Assembly: GCA_905250075.1 (NCBI GenBank)
Contig: CAJNOP010000090.1
Coordinates: forward strand, 558,001-622,000
Direction of reading: 5' to 3'
Length of the DNA: 64,000 bases
DNA from: Rotaria sp. Silwood1
Taxonomy: Eukaryota; Rotifera; Eurotatoria; Philodinida; Philodinidae
Both the position numbers and the translations under genes were made by a program. This document shows, in pieces, positions 11,819 through 23,995 of the stretch. The notes below the pieces were generated by a model, which had not been told where the DNA came from, made no database searches, and saw nothing but the letters and a program-made list of their open reading frames with translations. Each line of letters starts with the position of its first letter. The stretch's first letter is position 1.

Positions 11819-12894
11819 ATGAGTTCTATAAAATATTAAAATAGTTTCCATCGAACGGATCAATTTGACATATATTATTTTTAGCATTGGTTTCAACAAA
11901 TACATCTAAACCTAAGGTTGATAATGAACATTTAATTGACGAATGGCAAGATTGGATTCTTGCTAATATTATTGTTGTTAACTATTTGAATAGTTTAATG
12001 GTACTTGCTTCCAGACAAGATTTTTCTTTTTCTATACCAACTGGTTATTCCATTAAATATGTGCAAAATCCAGGATCTTTCCGTCAAACAGTCTCTCAGT
12101 TAGCTACACAAATGCGTAGTGCTCTGACTAGTGCTCGTGAAGATTTGAATCGTGTACACATAGGTATGGAACGTGTACCCAAACATCTAAACGATATGGT
12201 TTCATTGATGAAACACGCATCATTTGATTTACTTTTAATGATGTTTCCTGATTCATTCAATGATATAGAGAAACTAGTGAACGATAGTTTAGTAGTACTT
12301 AGAAAACCTGAAAAAGATTTTGGACAAGTACTAAATCTTCTAACTGAAATAGATTACTTATTAACGAATAAATCAACTGATGAAATGATTTCGTTACAAG
12401 TGCATGATGTTAAAACTCAATGGATAAACTTAACTGAGCTCGTTATTGAATTAGCAAAACAAGCAGAACGAACGCGTGAAAGTTTTTTACTTCAATTTAA
12501 TTGGATTTTACAAGAATTCATTCGACCTGATCTTACATTTGCTGAAACTAATCGTGATTTCATTATTTTATTACTTCTACCGAAAATAGTTGAAATTGAT
12601 CAAACAACTGATCTTCTCGGTGTTATTAGTAAAACTTATAGTGATATATCATTTAAATATACAGATGAACAGATAGGTGGTTATGCTCATTTACTTACTT
12701 TAACAAAAGAAGAAGATCGTAAACGATATTTAAAACAATTTCAATATGATTTAGTACCACAAGTTGTTCAAAGTACGCGACTTGCATTGGAACGACATAC
12801 AGAATTTCTGGGACGTGATAGAAATCGAAGAGAAAACTATGAAAAACTTTTAAGTCAAACATCATATGATGATTTAATAAGTCTAATCGGTTGA
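11819..12894 (+). CDS. Secreted-family helical protein, third gene, 5' end uncertain
   Basis: The main exon is open from 11885 to 12894 and encodes about 335 residues of the same helical family as its neighbours, without a threonine tract. The best 5' model is ATGA at 11819-11822, a weak GTTCTA donor, and the acceptor TTTTTAG ending at 11884 in phase 1. That gives a short N-terminus without a hydrophobic leader. The decayed copy at 5608 shows what the ancestor probably had: a leader frame that in this gene is broken by one extra A just before the main exon. That extra base also creates the TAG used as acceptor. So the gene may have lost secretion, may use an exon I cannot see, or may be newly inactivated. 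The rest of the frame is intact. Confidence 0.65.
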
Positions 12895-13168
12895 ATAAAA
12901 GAAAAACGAGATTAATCATTGTTGTTTTGCTTTTTATTATCTATTTTATAAGAAAAAAAAATTGTGTCGCAAAGGTATCGATTTTCAATTATTGTTTTAT
13001 CGGCGAAAAAGCAAATCATATAATTGTTTTAGTATATCAATCACTTCGTCCTGGAATATCAATGATACTTAAGCTTTTTTGTACTTTTTATTTCAATAGC
13101 AATTAAGTGCATTTCATATATTGTTGAAAAACTGTGAATACATCATAATACTTTCAAGAGCAGAACAC
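12895..13168. other. Short intergenic gap
   Basis: Separates the third and fourth family genes; nothing else seen. Confidence 0.5.
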
Positions 13169-14434
13169 ATGAGTGAGTACCTAAATATTTTCAAAGTTAT
13201 TGTTTTGGTGAGGTAAATCTAATTTATCACCAGATATAGCAATCAAGTTTTTGGTGTTCTCTCTTGTGTTACTGGGCACAGTTAATTCAAGCACAGCAGA
13301 CAATAATTTAGCAGGAGAATCCATTTTAAATATAACATCAAGTACGAAAAACTTCTTTTCGTTTAAAGACACTCTAGCTTAAAAGTGATGTATTTCGTCA
13401 TTTATAATATATATTTTATTTTAGAATTTCTTCTTAGTCGAAATTCAATTGAAGGAAAAACTGATGACCATGTTTTGGTTGAACAATGGCAAGATTATGT
13501 TTTAGCTAATGCAATTCTTGCTAATTATCTGAATATTTTAATGGTTCAAGCGTCAAAATCAGATTTTTCTCTTTTAAAAGAATCTAATCGCTGTACGACA
13601 TATATCAAAAGTCCTAATTCTTTTCGTCAAACAATTTCTCAACTAAGTGATAATATCCGATCTATTCTTATAGATTTATATGCAGATTTAAATCATATTC
13701 AAATTGGTCTAGAACATTTTCCTATTCATTTGAAAACTATTCTTCTCTTAATTAAAAAAGGAAACAATGATTCCATTAGTACATATCTACCTAATTTACT
13801 TAAAAAAGGTGAAAACATAGTTAATGAAAGTTTAACCATACTGAAAAATCCTAGAATAAAAATGGAACAAGTAAAAGATCTTCTTATTGAATTAGATTCT
13901 TTAATAACGGAGGTAACATCTGATATTAGTCTTACGTTACAAATAGAAGATATAAAAACTCAATGGACTCTTTTTAATGATTTATTTATTCAAATATCAA
14001 TTCAAGCTGAAAATGCTATCAATGATTTTCTTCTTCAATTTAATTGGGTTTTAGAACAATTCATTCAACTTGATATTGATAAATATCGTGATTTAATAAT
14101 TAATTTACTTAAAATAAAAGTTATCGAAATTGAACGTACAATTGATCTTCTTACAATAATATCTCAAACATCTGTTGATATATCATTAGAATACACAAAT
14201 GAAAAAATAGCTGGTAATACACATTTTATTCTTATACCAAATGAACAAGAACGAAAAGATATTATTAAACAACATCGTTATGAATTACAACCTATAGCAG
14301 TTAAATTTGCACGACTTGCATTGAAAAGACATGATGAATTTCTTCAACGTACTCAAAATCGACAAAAAGTTTATGAAGAATTTTTAAATGAAATGTCTCA
14401 AAATGATTTAAATCTTTTATTATCAATCAATTAA
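13169..14434 (+). CDS. Secreted-family helical protein, fourth gene
   Basis: Three exons: ATGA (13169-13172, donor GTGAGT), 13240-13341, and 13425-14434, all joined in phase 1, giving 371 residues. Exon 2 supplies a clear signal peptide beginning MTIKFLVFSLVLLG, followed by a Ser/Asn-rich stretch. Exon 3 holds the helical body, which shares with the third gene the QWQD-type motif, a LQFNW motif near the middle and a C-terminal RLAL/RHxEFL pattern. The second donor (GTACGA) is weak, but the phase fits and the frame otherwise stops. It is the most diverged of the four intact family genes. Confidence 0.75.
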
Positions 14435-14757
14435 ACATTTTCAAACTAATCCTATTCCCTAAATATTACTGTGCTATATTTCTTTTGTTCTATTGTTAAC
14501 ATTAATAAATGAGCATAGATATACAAGATATTATTTCAAAGAAAATAAACAAACGAACATACCATTCAGAATACTTATCTGTATTTCTTTTGTTTGTTCT
14601 TTCTTTTAGAAATCGAGCTACATGACTCCGTTTGTAGTCATATACATTCTGACAATGTTTTTGAGAGAATGTGCAAAGAAAAAGAAAAAAAGATAAATAT
14701 CCTCCAAAATGTACATATATCCACATAGAATATTAGTGACGCAAAACAAGTTATATC

Positions 14758-16453
14758 ATGCAGTATCAAAGACTGACAGACAATGCATCAATAATAGTAA
14801 GAGAAACTGGTGAAAGTCACCTATTATCATCATCATTATATACAAATCCAAAAGTTTGTCGTTGGCGAAAAATTATTCTTATTCTTTTATTTATTCAATT
14901 AGTGAGTTTTTTGACTTTCTGCCTTTTTTAAATTGATCAAAACACATGAGAATATTTAGATTTTATGTACAATTCTTCTTATGATTGATAGTCGTCTTTT
15001 AATTAAAGATAAAGATGATAATTATCGACAAGGAATACGTTCCCTCGGACTAATATTTTTATCAATTGTCTATTATGGATGTGGTTTGACCGTTGTATAT
15101 CGATATCACCATTTGGGAATATATGTTGTACGAATTCTTTTTCTATTTATTTTAATACTAAATGTATTATCTTTATTTATAGTTTGCTTGGTTAGGTTAT
15201 TTACAATATATATTTTTATGTGCAGAAATTTTTCTAAATATTATCTTTATTGTAAAAAATCCATCGCATGATCAACGAACGAAAATTGCTTTTGTTATTG
15301 GCTTAATTATTACAATCATGTCTACACTTCAAGCTATCTTAATGGTAAATTTTTATTTCGATTTTATCTCATTGAATATTATAATAACGAGTGACTCATA
15401 AATGATTGCAATCTGAATCTTTTCAAAATTTCTTCTCTGTTTTTTGCTTGATCGGTGTACCTTTTTTCTTAAATAAACAGATAGTTCTTGAAATTCTGAA
15501 CAAATTAGTAACTTAAATTTACACACATAGTCGCGTCTATATTATCGGGATCAAACGTAATTGTAGAGTAAAATCAATAGAGAATGTACATTTTATCTTT
15601 TTCAACTTGTTTTTAGGTAGAATGTGTTATTTAGTGTATCAATATTGCTTTTGTTGCTATGTAGTTCCCACTTATAGTTTCGGACAGTTTATTTCATAAA
15701 CACTACAAATTAATGAATATAAATCAGGTAGATTTCGTGGCTAATATTTCTTTAGTGTGAACGCACAAAACTAACATGTACACCTTTTTCTTTACGGAGA
15801 CAACATTTGTGAACTTTAAAAACATTCTTTTAACATACAGTTTGCAATATTAGCCTGCTCTTATTTGTGTAGATCAGTTACGATGGACTCTTTGATGTTC
15901 CATTATAGGAAGTAATTAAGATCTTCATGCGATAACAGTCTTATGCGTCTTGTTTCAGCAGGTTGTTCTCTTCTTAACACCCATTCCTTGATAAGTAGGC
16001 GCCACTTCACCTGTGAGATATTCACTTTTGCTTGAATTTTATGTGGACGACTGGGATAATGCAATAAATTGATAGAGTTAGTGCTATTGATCATTTTTAG
16101 TGGTGAAGTAATTCTTCGCGTTGAAAATACACTGCATGAATAATGATAAAATTTTGCAGATTCATTCTTACTATTGTCATGCTTTTTCATCTGTTTTCAA
16201 ATATATTTATAACAATTTTTAAATTGTATTATATATGATTTTATACAGAATTTCAAGCGGTATCTTTTTATAAAAAAACGATTTATTTCACCAAGTAAAA
16301 AATTAAAAATAAATTTTAAAAATATCCAGGATGCAATTATTTATGAGTTACTCGTTATTTTATTTTTCTTTTTAGGTTATCACACTTAAACTTACATTCA
16401 AATTATTTCATTTAATCAAACTTTTTAAACGTGATGTTCTCGAACAGGTGTAA
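14758..16453 (+). CDS. Four-transmembrane protein, family unknown
   Basis: Four exons: 14758-14901, 14960-15127, 15183-15344 and 16376-16453, all phase 0, giving about 183 residues. After a polar N-terminus of about 38 residues there are four hydrophobic segments: one across the exon 1/2 junction, one in exon 2 (LGLIFLSIVYYGCG), and two in exon 3 separated by a short polar loop (NPSHDQRTK). The tail is basic. Donors are GTGAGT, GTACGA and GTAAAT. The last intron is about 1 kb and the final exon ends EQV-stop; a further exon cannot be excluded, because the CAG/GTG point could be a donor. The layout resembles small tetraspan membrane proteins, but I cannot name a family. Confidence 0.6.
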
Positions 16454-16680
16454 TATTTTTTTTGTTAATTTTTTTATATTTGTATATTATCTGGATTCTT
16501 AATTAAATAAATTTAATATATAATCGTATATTGTAATAATATCAAATAATTGATATTATCATCATATTTTAAAGAGAAAACTACTAAAGATTCTTTTCAT
16601 TAAATTTATTAAAAAAAAATAGCACAGATATTTCAAAAATCACCAACTATCATATTCAATAACAAGGAAATTATTATTGT

Positions 16681-17320
16681 TTATTTCGGATATGAACAAT
16701 TTTCTTGTTGTGTTTGCTTATATTTAATTTTAGCCATATTTAAATCAAGTTCTTGTACAAGTTTCAAAATACTATTAACAATAGTCACATCTAATGTTGG
16801 TTTACGCGATAAAATATGTACACAATAATTTGTTATACCAAATTCATGAATACAATCATATTCAACACTATAATCATCAGTTTTCAAAACAATAACATTA
16901 TAAGCGACAGGAGGTAGGTCAGGTAAAAATGATGCATTATATCGACCATTTGAAGGATTCATTGAACTAGTTAATGTTTGTTTCGAAATAATTAATTTAC
17001 CATCAGGTGAATCTTTATTACAAATATTTGATACGTTAACTATGGTGGGGTTAACAATAGTAGGATTGACATCAATATGTGTACAGACACAACCTTTTTC
17101 AAAAAAACTTCCACCTGGTGTTTGTATTTTACCAATTTCAAACCATCGACCAGAATACTATCAAAATAAAGACAAGTTAAAAAATTTAGATGAAAATAAC
17201 ATTAATGCCAACCTTTTCAATAGTATAATTAGCAGCTAATGGTGGTATTCTACATGGTGGATCTGGCCATGAGAAAACAAATCCAATAGAAATTATGCTT
17301 AGTAAATATAAAAGATGCAT
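16681..17320 (-). CDS. Lipocalin, apolipoprotein D-like, secreted
   Basis: Two exons, 17213-17320 and 16681-17157, separated by a 55-bp phase-0 intron, encode 194 residues. A signal peptide (MHLLYLLSIISIGFVF) is followed by the lipocalin first motif with the invariant tryptophan (GRWFEIGK, residues about 39-46). Later comes a YSVEYDC strand and the RKPTL-type last motif after a strand ending HILSR, as in ApoD and bacterial Blc proteins. Cysteines near the N-terminus and in the barrel fit the family disulfides. Family role: carrying small hydrophobic ligands outside the cell; the ligand here is unknown. It is convergent with the membrane protein gene upstream and divergent from the lamin B receptor gene. 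Confidence 0.85.
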
Positions 17321-18758
17321 TCACTAATATTATTTTCGACAGAATGAGTTCGTAATAAGACAGAAATAGATAAGAACGGTTTGCAACGGACTGTTATATA
17401 ACAAAGGTGAAATTGAATTATGTAACACACATATGGGTACTTTTAATTCTTGTTTTTTAGTTGCAGAGTGAGATTGACTTTTCTGTGTTTCTAATAACAC
17501 TTTTATTAATCATATTAGTGACTATGAGTTATTAGATCTGAAAATAACAGATGAATATTTGATCATATAAAAAAAAATATTATTACGATTCGTAGTTATA
17601 TAATGAAATTTATCTTAAGTCGTGTCAATAAAGTGAAGAAAAAGAAACGTGTTGATTACAGAAAAGAAGGATTTATACAAACGTTTAATTTTGAAGATGA
17701 CGACAATGCAAAATTTCAGCAACATTCTTTCGGCCGTTTTTTCCATGGTTAGGTAGAACTCGTCGACTTTCGTCTAGAAATGCTTTGTTGGTATTTTTAC
17801 ATGATACTTTTGTAGTGAAAATTATGTTTAAAAACAAACGAGAAAAGCCTATAAAAACTGAAATGCCTCAAAAGCATCAAATCTCACTATTTATTCGAAT
17901 TGTAAGTTCAATTTTACGCGTCATATAGTTAGTAAAACAATTGTTCGATTGAGGAAAAAATCGATTTTTTCGGCCTACAAGAAAAATACCATAAATAAGG
18001 GGTTTGTATTCCAAGATGTTGGATATCTGAACTTCAACTCGAAATGAAACGAAAAACCATATTCAGAATAATCAAGAAAATCTCCATCGATTAAGATGCT
18101 GAATACTCAAAAGTAATTTTTGTCAATTTTGGCCTTAGAAAGAGCACAGATAAGAGTATTGGAAAATAATAGTGAGGGAGTGTACGAAGTTTTTTCGATG
18201 ATTCGTTTCATTTTGAGCTAAAGTTCTGATGGTCAACATGTTTGAATACAATTGAAGAAAAAAATCTCAAAAAGAACCTTGTTCAAGGCATGTCACACAA
18301 TTTTATCAAATATATTTTTGTGTCATTTTTTAGAGAGAATTCTCAAGTACTATATATTTACAAAATTTATTTGATGTCTATGAAAGTTTCTCTTGAACTC
18401 CTTTCAAGATTTATTTATAGCTCAATAGTCAAAAATTACAAAAAGAAAACTCTAAGCATATATACTGAAATAGTACAAAATCCTGATCCTAATACACTAC
18501 CATTTCATTTAAATACACGAAAAATAGTTCAAATATAGCGTCTCGAAACTTTTTGTTCATCTCTTTTATTTATCAATGAAACTTTCAGTATTGAAACTTT
18601 GATCTTTTGAAATGTTTTTTTTTCGACATTGATGAAAACACAAAAAAAAAACAGCAACATCTAAATTCGTTTGACTCGTAAAAATGACGTAAACGCGCCA
18701 TTACTATGCTTATTATAAATATAATTTATATTACATACAAGTGAAAAAAAAATCTCTA
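17321..18758. other. Intergenic region with a short inverted repeat
   Basis: No gene that I can support; a lysine-rich open frame around 18242-18538 looks accidental. An inverted repeat is listed separately. Confidence 0.45.
18012..18250. repeat. Inverted repeat, about 50-bp arms
   Basis: The left arm 18012-18062 and the reverse complement of 18190-18250 share blocks such as GTATTC, ATGTTG, GAACTT and AAATGAAACGAA in order, with about 130 bp between the arms. Probably a degraded foldback element. Confidence 0.5.
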
Positions 18759-21347
18759 ATGCCGTCATTAATTCCAATAGGAACATTTGTACTGGCTAAA
18801 TGGCCATCAACATCAAATTATTATAAAGCTCGTATTATTGATTATACTGATGATAATAATTATGTTTGTCAATTTTTGGATGAAAGTGTTGTTGCTTTAC
18901 CGTCGAAATATGTTGGTTTACCCGAAAAATTTCAACGTACAACAAAAGAAATTAGTCTTATGCATAATGAACAAATATTTGTTGATCGTTCTTTAACATT
19001 TAATTCAATAATTATTTCTCTTAGTTGGATAGCTATATTTTTATACATCCAATATAGTTTTTATCATAATCCTGATCTAGATAGATCAACTAGATCATCA
19101 AATCGTACTCTATTTCAACAATATCCTACTGTTGTTATTCAATATCTTTTATTATGGTTTATATTACAATTAATTTTTGCTCGATATTTTCCACATATTG
19201 GTAGAGAACAACTTACTTATATGAAAGAATCTCATCCAAATATTTATTATAAACATCGTGCAAATAGTTTATTGGCTTTTATAATTACGTGTTTGTTAAT
19301 GTTTGTGTTTCGAGAAAAAATTCCTCTAAGAGAACTAACAAAATCGTATTACTTATTAGCTTTATTTTGCCTTGGGATTGCACTTACATTTAGTCTTATT
19401 TTATTAACTAATAAACTATTTTCTCATTATTATTCAATATCTATCAATGAGTAAGTATATAATTCTACATATAATTTAAACAGCGTAATTTAATGATAGG
19501 ATTGATCATAATCAAAAACGAACTCAATTTGATTTTCATTTATTTCTTTCAATTCGTCCAGGTATTATTCTTTGGCCAGCACTTAATCTTCTTTTATTCT
19601 TAACTATTCTCAAATATAATCGTCAAATATCGATACGTTTTGCACTTTCAATTCTTCTTCAAACTATCTATATTATTAATGTATTTGTTAATGAAACTTC
19701 AATGATACGTCAATCATTAGATATTTCACCTCCATCATCGTTCGATGCAACTTTTACTAACCTCTGTTGGGTACCTTTCATGGCAACACTTACTTCTGTA
19801 TGTTCGATTGTTATATAAGTTCTTTTCTACATAGAATGGACTCGCATACAAGCACAGAAGTGCATATGATTTGACGAAGTATTGTTCTAAAAGTAAATGA
19901 GAACTTTGATACGAGCTATGATAATCACGGATGACTCAAAAATGGACTTTTATTTGATATTAGATAACCTGAATGATGCGTTCATTGTACTACTTTTCTC
20001 ATTTAAACATTCATCTGTCAACAGTACTTCATGGATCTTAATATAGATACGTTAAACGACGCTTATTGCAATATTCTGTTCTGAGAAACTATCGAGCTTT
20101 GGACGAGTTGCGAAAAAAACCTCTATACAGTTCTGCCAGTTGACATCATCTTAGAAGCTTATGCATAGTTCAGAAATATGAGATGATATATTTCAGTTAT
20201 CTTGAAGGAATTATAAAGTAAATCTGTAACTATCATAGAACTGTTTCTCAGTTTTATGAAATATGTAGCTAAGATCATATAAGTATTTCAATACTAGATA
20301 TCGTACTTATCTTCTACTGGTACTTGTTCTTGAGCTAGAAAACCTCTGACGTAATTTCAACCAATGATCGTTCAGCTTTTTGAGATCGTTCATTTTTCAG
20401 TTAAAGATTTGTTCATATGTCTGTTATCTTAATAAAGACTTACGTAGTTTTATTTCTAACCTGTATGTAATCCTATAACGGAATGGTATTGAAGTATGCT
20501 TATTTTCTACTCATCAGTTCCTGATCAGCTATCATTCCATAATATCCATGCATACATGCTTTCTGACTCAAGAAATAAACTGTTTTGCTCGTCAATAAAA
20601 AACATGTAGAACAAACAAGATGAATAGTGAAAAACGATGAATTAATCTATTCGATGATTTACATTGCTATGCTATGCTTGTTCGAATACGGTGGGCTTCT
20701 ATTATCTTTGAAGGATTATAAGTTTGAGACTAGACTTCTATTCTGTAGGAGGTTTATAGAATTTTCTAAAACCTAACGTTTCTATAATAAAAAATGATTC
20801 CAAAAACAAAACTTGTTTTTTTTTTACTTTAGTTTTATATTGGAAGCAGCAATCGACCAGTTCATACATATAGTCTTTTTCTGGCTGTCGTACTCTTTAT
20901 CCTTGGTTTCTTATTACAATGTCTAGCTATGCGTCAACGCACGTAAATGAACTTTTTAAAAATAATTTTTATTCTTTTCCACAAAAAAAAACACAAGATT
21001 TATTAAATAAGATATTTTCATGGATTTCTAGTGCATTCCAAACAATGAACAATACCAATCTAGTTGATTCTGTCATGGTAAATGATACGCAACGAATACT
21101 AACAAGTGGTTGTTGGCGATGGTGTCGTCATCCTCATTTACTAGCTGAAATATTTATGGTCATTGGTTGGTCACTACCAGCTGGTATAAATCATTTAGCA
21201 CCATGGCTTTATACATTTTATATCATCGGCATGGCTATATACAAAGCACATTATTTCGATCGAGCACTTCAAAATACATGTACAGAAGGTGCTTATGAAC
21301 ATTATATTGCACATGTGAAATATACACTTATTCCATTTGTCTATTAA
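18759..21347 (+). CDS. LBR: Lamin B receptor-like protein (Tudor + ERG24/sterol-reductase fold)
   Basis: Four exons: 18759-19450, 19500-19797, 20833-20942 and 21032-21347, giving 471 residues. I start at ATG 18759, not the upstream GTG. Residues about 5-60 form a Tudor domain (GTFVLAKWPS, then YYKARIIDY and CQFLDES). Several membrane helices follow. The C-terminus (SGCWRWCRHPHLLAEI, then HLAPWLY and YEHYIAHVKYTLIPFVY) matches the end of the ERG4/ERG24 family. Vertebrate LBR links the inner nuclear membrane to lamins and heterochromatin and has sterol C14-reductase activity. Here the usual GWW, RHPNY and GD signature is changed (CWR, RHPHL, AE), so activity is doubtful. The last intron (20943-21031) restores the frame and matches the family alignment; intron 2 is about 1 kb. 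Confidence 0.8.
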
Positions 21348-21459
21348 ATAAAATTCTATTGTATATGTATTAATTAAAACTATATAAAACAATTAAATAA
21401 AACTAGAGGAAAAACAAACAGGAAGAAATTCTTTTGAGAAATAAATGAATCATATTGTT

Positions 21460-22195
21460 TTAATCATCTTCTTTGCCACGTTTTATTAGTTTAGTGAATG
21501 CAGCATAATCAAGAACACCTTTTGCATCAATTGGTGCACCCTCAAGCATTTGGTTGAACTATTAAAAGAAGAATTATTAATAGACGAATTTATTTTTGTT
21601 TGTTTCCTTACCTCAATATTGGATAGCCTTTCATTAGGTTTTCCCATAGAAGTTAACAATTCTTGAAGACTAAAAATAAATGAATTCTCTTATCGAAAAA
21701 TAAAATGAATTTCGAAATGATTTACTTGTCTCGATAGAGAAAACCCTTTGTATCTTCATCGAATGTTTTAAAAGCAGTCATTAAAATATCTTCAGCATCA
21801 GTACCTAAGATACAAATAAGAAAAAAAAAGATCTTTAATTAAATTATTTTCTTTTTTTTTCGTACCATTAAGTCGATCACCAAAAAGTGTTAATAATTTT
21901 GTAAAATTCACCGGTCCACCAGTTTCTTCAAGCATTTGTTTAAGATCAGATTCTTTTGGTGCTTTACCTAAAGATGAATAAACTTCTTTTAGATCATCCA
22001 ACGAAATCGACCCATCTCGATCTTGATCCATTAAACCAAATGCTTCTTTAAATTCTTGGACTTGTTTTTGTTCAAACATAGTAAAAACATTACTAGTAGC
22101 TCGTTGAGCAGCTTTTTTTGCTCTTTTCTAAAAATTCAATTTATATAAATAAAAAATAAATATATATCCATGAAAATAAACCTTACATCAGCCAT
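21460..22195 (-). CDS. Myosin regulatory light chain
   Basis: Five exons: 22187-22195 (only Met-Ala-Asp), 21866-22127, 21726-21804, 21612-21669 and 21460-21558, giving 168 residues, the normal size for the family. The basic N-terminus [15 protein letters not shown] contains the conserved Thr14-Ser15 pair phosphorylated by myosin light chain kinase. The first EF-hand ([12 protein letters not shown], residues about 37-48) keeps its metal ligands; the later EF-hands are degenerate, as expected. The C-terminus [18 protein letters not shown] is typical. The protein wraps the IQ region of the myosin II heavy chain and regulates contraction. The nine-base first coding exon is easily missed by gene finders. 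Confidence 0.93.
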
Positions 22196-23995
22196 CCGAT
22201 GTGAATATTGTTCTATTTCAAGAAGATGACTGTTATTTTCCTAATGTCTATTGTGACTATTTGGTATAAGGAAAAAAAGAAATACGAAGGATATATATAT
22301 AATAAGAAAAGAAAAAACCTTGAGTGCATTTCAGGATGGAAAAGATCACTATATCGTACGCGTCAATGTTGATTTTCGACATGGTGATGTATAGATGATG
22401 CAGAAAAGGAAAAAACAAAAATGACGGAAAAGGTGACTGACAGACTGGTTGTTCTATCCCTGTTATGATGATCATACGTATCCTATAGCGAAAATTATCT
22501 CTCTTTCTTCCTACGTCAATTGTATATCATCGTCAAGCATCTGCATTTATCTAACCGACAAATAATATAATATAAAAACACAAAAAAGTTAACAAGAATA
22601 TTATCATTAGAAGAGAAAAATTATACTACTTAACAATATGTCATTTTGTCAACAAGAAGGTTAATTCGTTTATTACGATAAGCCACTGTATGTTTTTAAT
22701 ATAAGTTTGGAAGCATTGTTTCTTAATAACGTATTTAAAACACTCATAATAAAATAAATAAAAGATATTATTTAATGTCTGACACGAAAAGAATACATAT
22801 TTGATACTCAATCCACTAGCGGTTTCAGAGAAGGCAGTCGTCTCTTCTTTCCAAATTTTTTTCGATTTTTCTCAGTATAAAACACTCAAAAATGAGCTAT
22901 TAACGACGCCATAAGATAGGCAGAGGATAGCTGAGCTCCATTACTTTCGGAAAAATATTTAAATTTGTTGTTAATGGTGATTTTACAACAGAGTGAAGAG
23001 GGGCTCAACTCTTTCTGACCAAAAAAACCTTGGCATCGTCGCTAAAGTACTTGAGAAGAGATTTGATGATTATGATCGTCTTCCTTTCGTAAAATTCTAG
23101 ATTCCCTATCAATCCAATGAACCATTTCCGTAATATCAGTTCGATGTAAATATTTGCTCTTATTAGAGAAGAGAAAAAAAAGTAGATTTTCTCGTTTGTT
23201 CAATTATAATAAACAGTAAAACAGTAATCTCATTCAATACTTATATACTTTTACATAAAACAGTTCACACTACATAAGTATTACATTCATTTTCAGCAAA
23301 GCTATCAATCAAGCAAAAATAATCTTATTTTTCAACTCGGAAAATATGACGATATTTAGTCGTAAAATATTCATAATTCCATTCTTTGCATAGATGCGCT
23401 GTTAAAGTTGTAGAAATCTCGTCAGTAAATATTTAGAACTCATTCCCTGAATAACTTTAGAAAAACAAAACTAAAAAGAAATGGGCGGTAAAAGTTTGCA
23501 AAAACCGGCAGGAATAACTTTCCATTACGGAAATTTAAGTAATGTGATTGTAATCAACCATGAATCAATAATTATAGATCAAAATCATTTTCATTCTATA
23601 ATTTGTGACCGTCGAACTAAGAATTACTCTATATCCTGATAAACAAAACTTTCTCGCTGTGTAGTACACACACTTTGTCATATTATTCTTCATAATGGTG
23701 TTTATGTCACTGAAATCTTTGATATATGGTTTATATTAATACATTAGTAGTAATCATCAATGCACAGTGTTTTTTTCGTTATAACACACATTGCATAACC
23801 TCAAGTATACGATTGGCAAAAAAGAGCAAGGAACCAAAATAAACATGTGTTGCATTTATTTTATTGTGCAGTATGTAAATATAGGTTGTGTGTAGTGATC
23901 GCTTCATGTAAGCTGATATTTGCTTCGTTTTCCTGTATTCTTTATTGTATGATAAGATTTCGACCCTCGTTTGCATTAGAAAATTTAATACCGCA
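22196..23995. other. No gene seen
   Basis: AT-rich intergenic DNA upstream of the myosin light chain gene, presumably including its promoter. No exon pattern or repeat that I can support. Confidence 0.4.

Noticed and set aside
18242..18538. 98-codon open frame
   Set aside because: Overlaps an inverted repeat arm, has AT-driven composition (Lys, Ile, Phe, Tyr) and no recognisable motif.
20919..21347. LBR exon read as one frame from 20919
   Set aside because: That frame conflicts with the upstream membrane segment; removing an 89-bp intron (20943-21031) restores both frame and family alignment.
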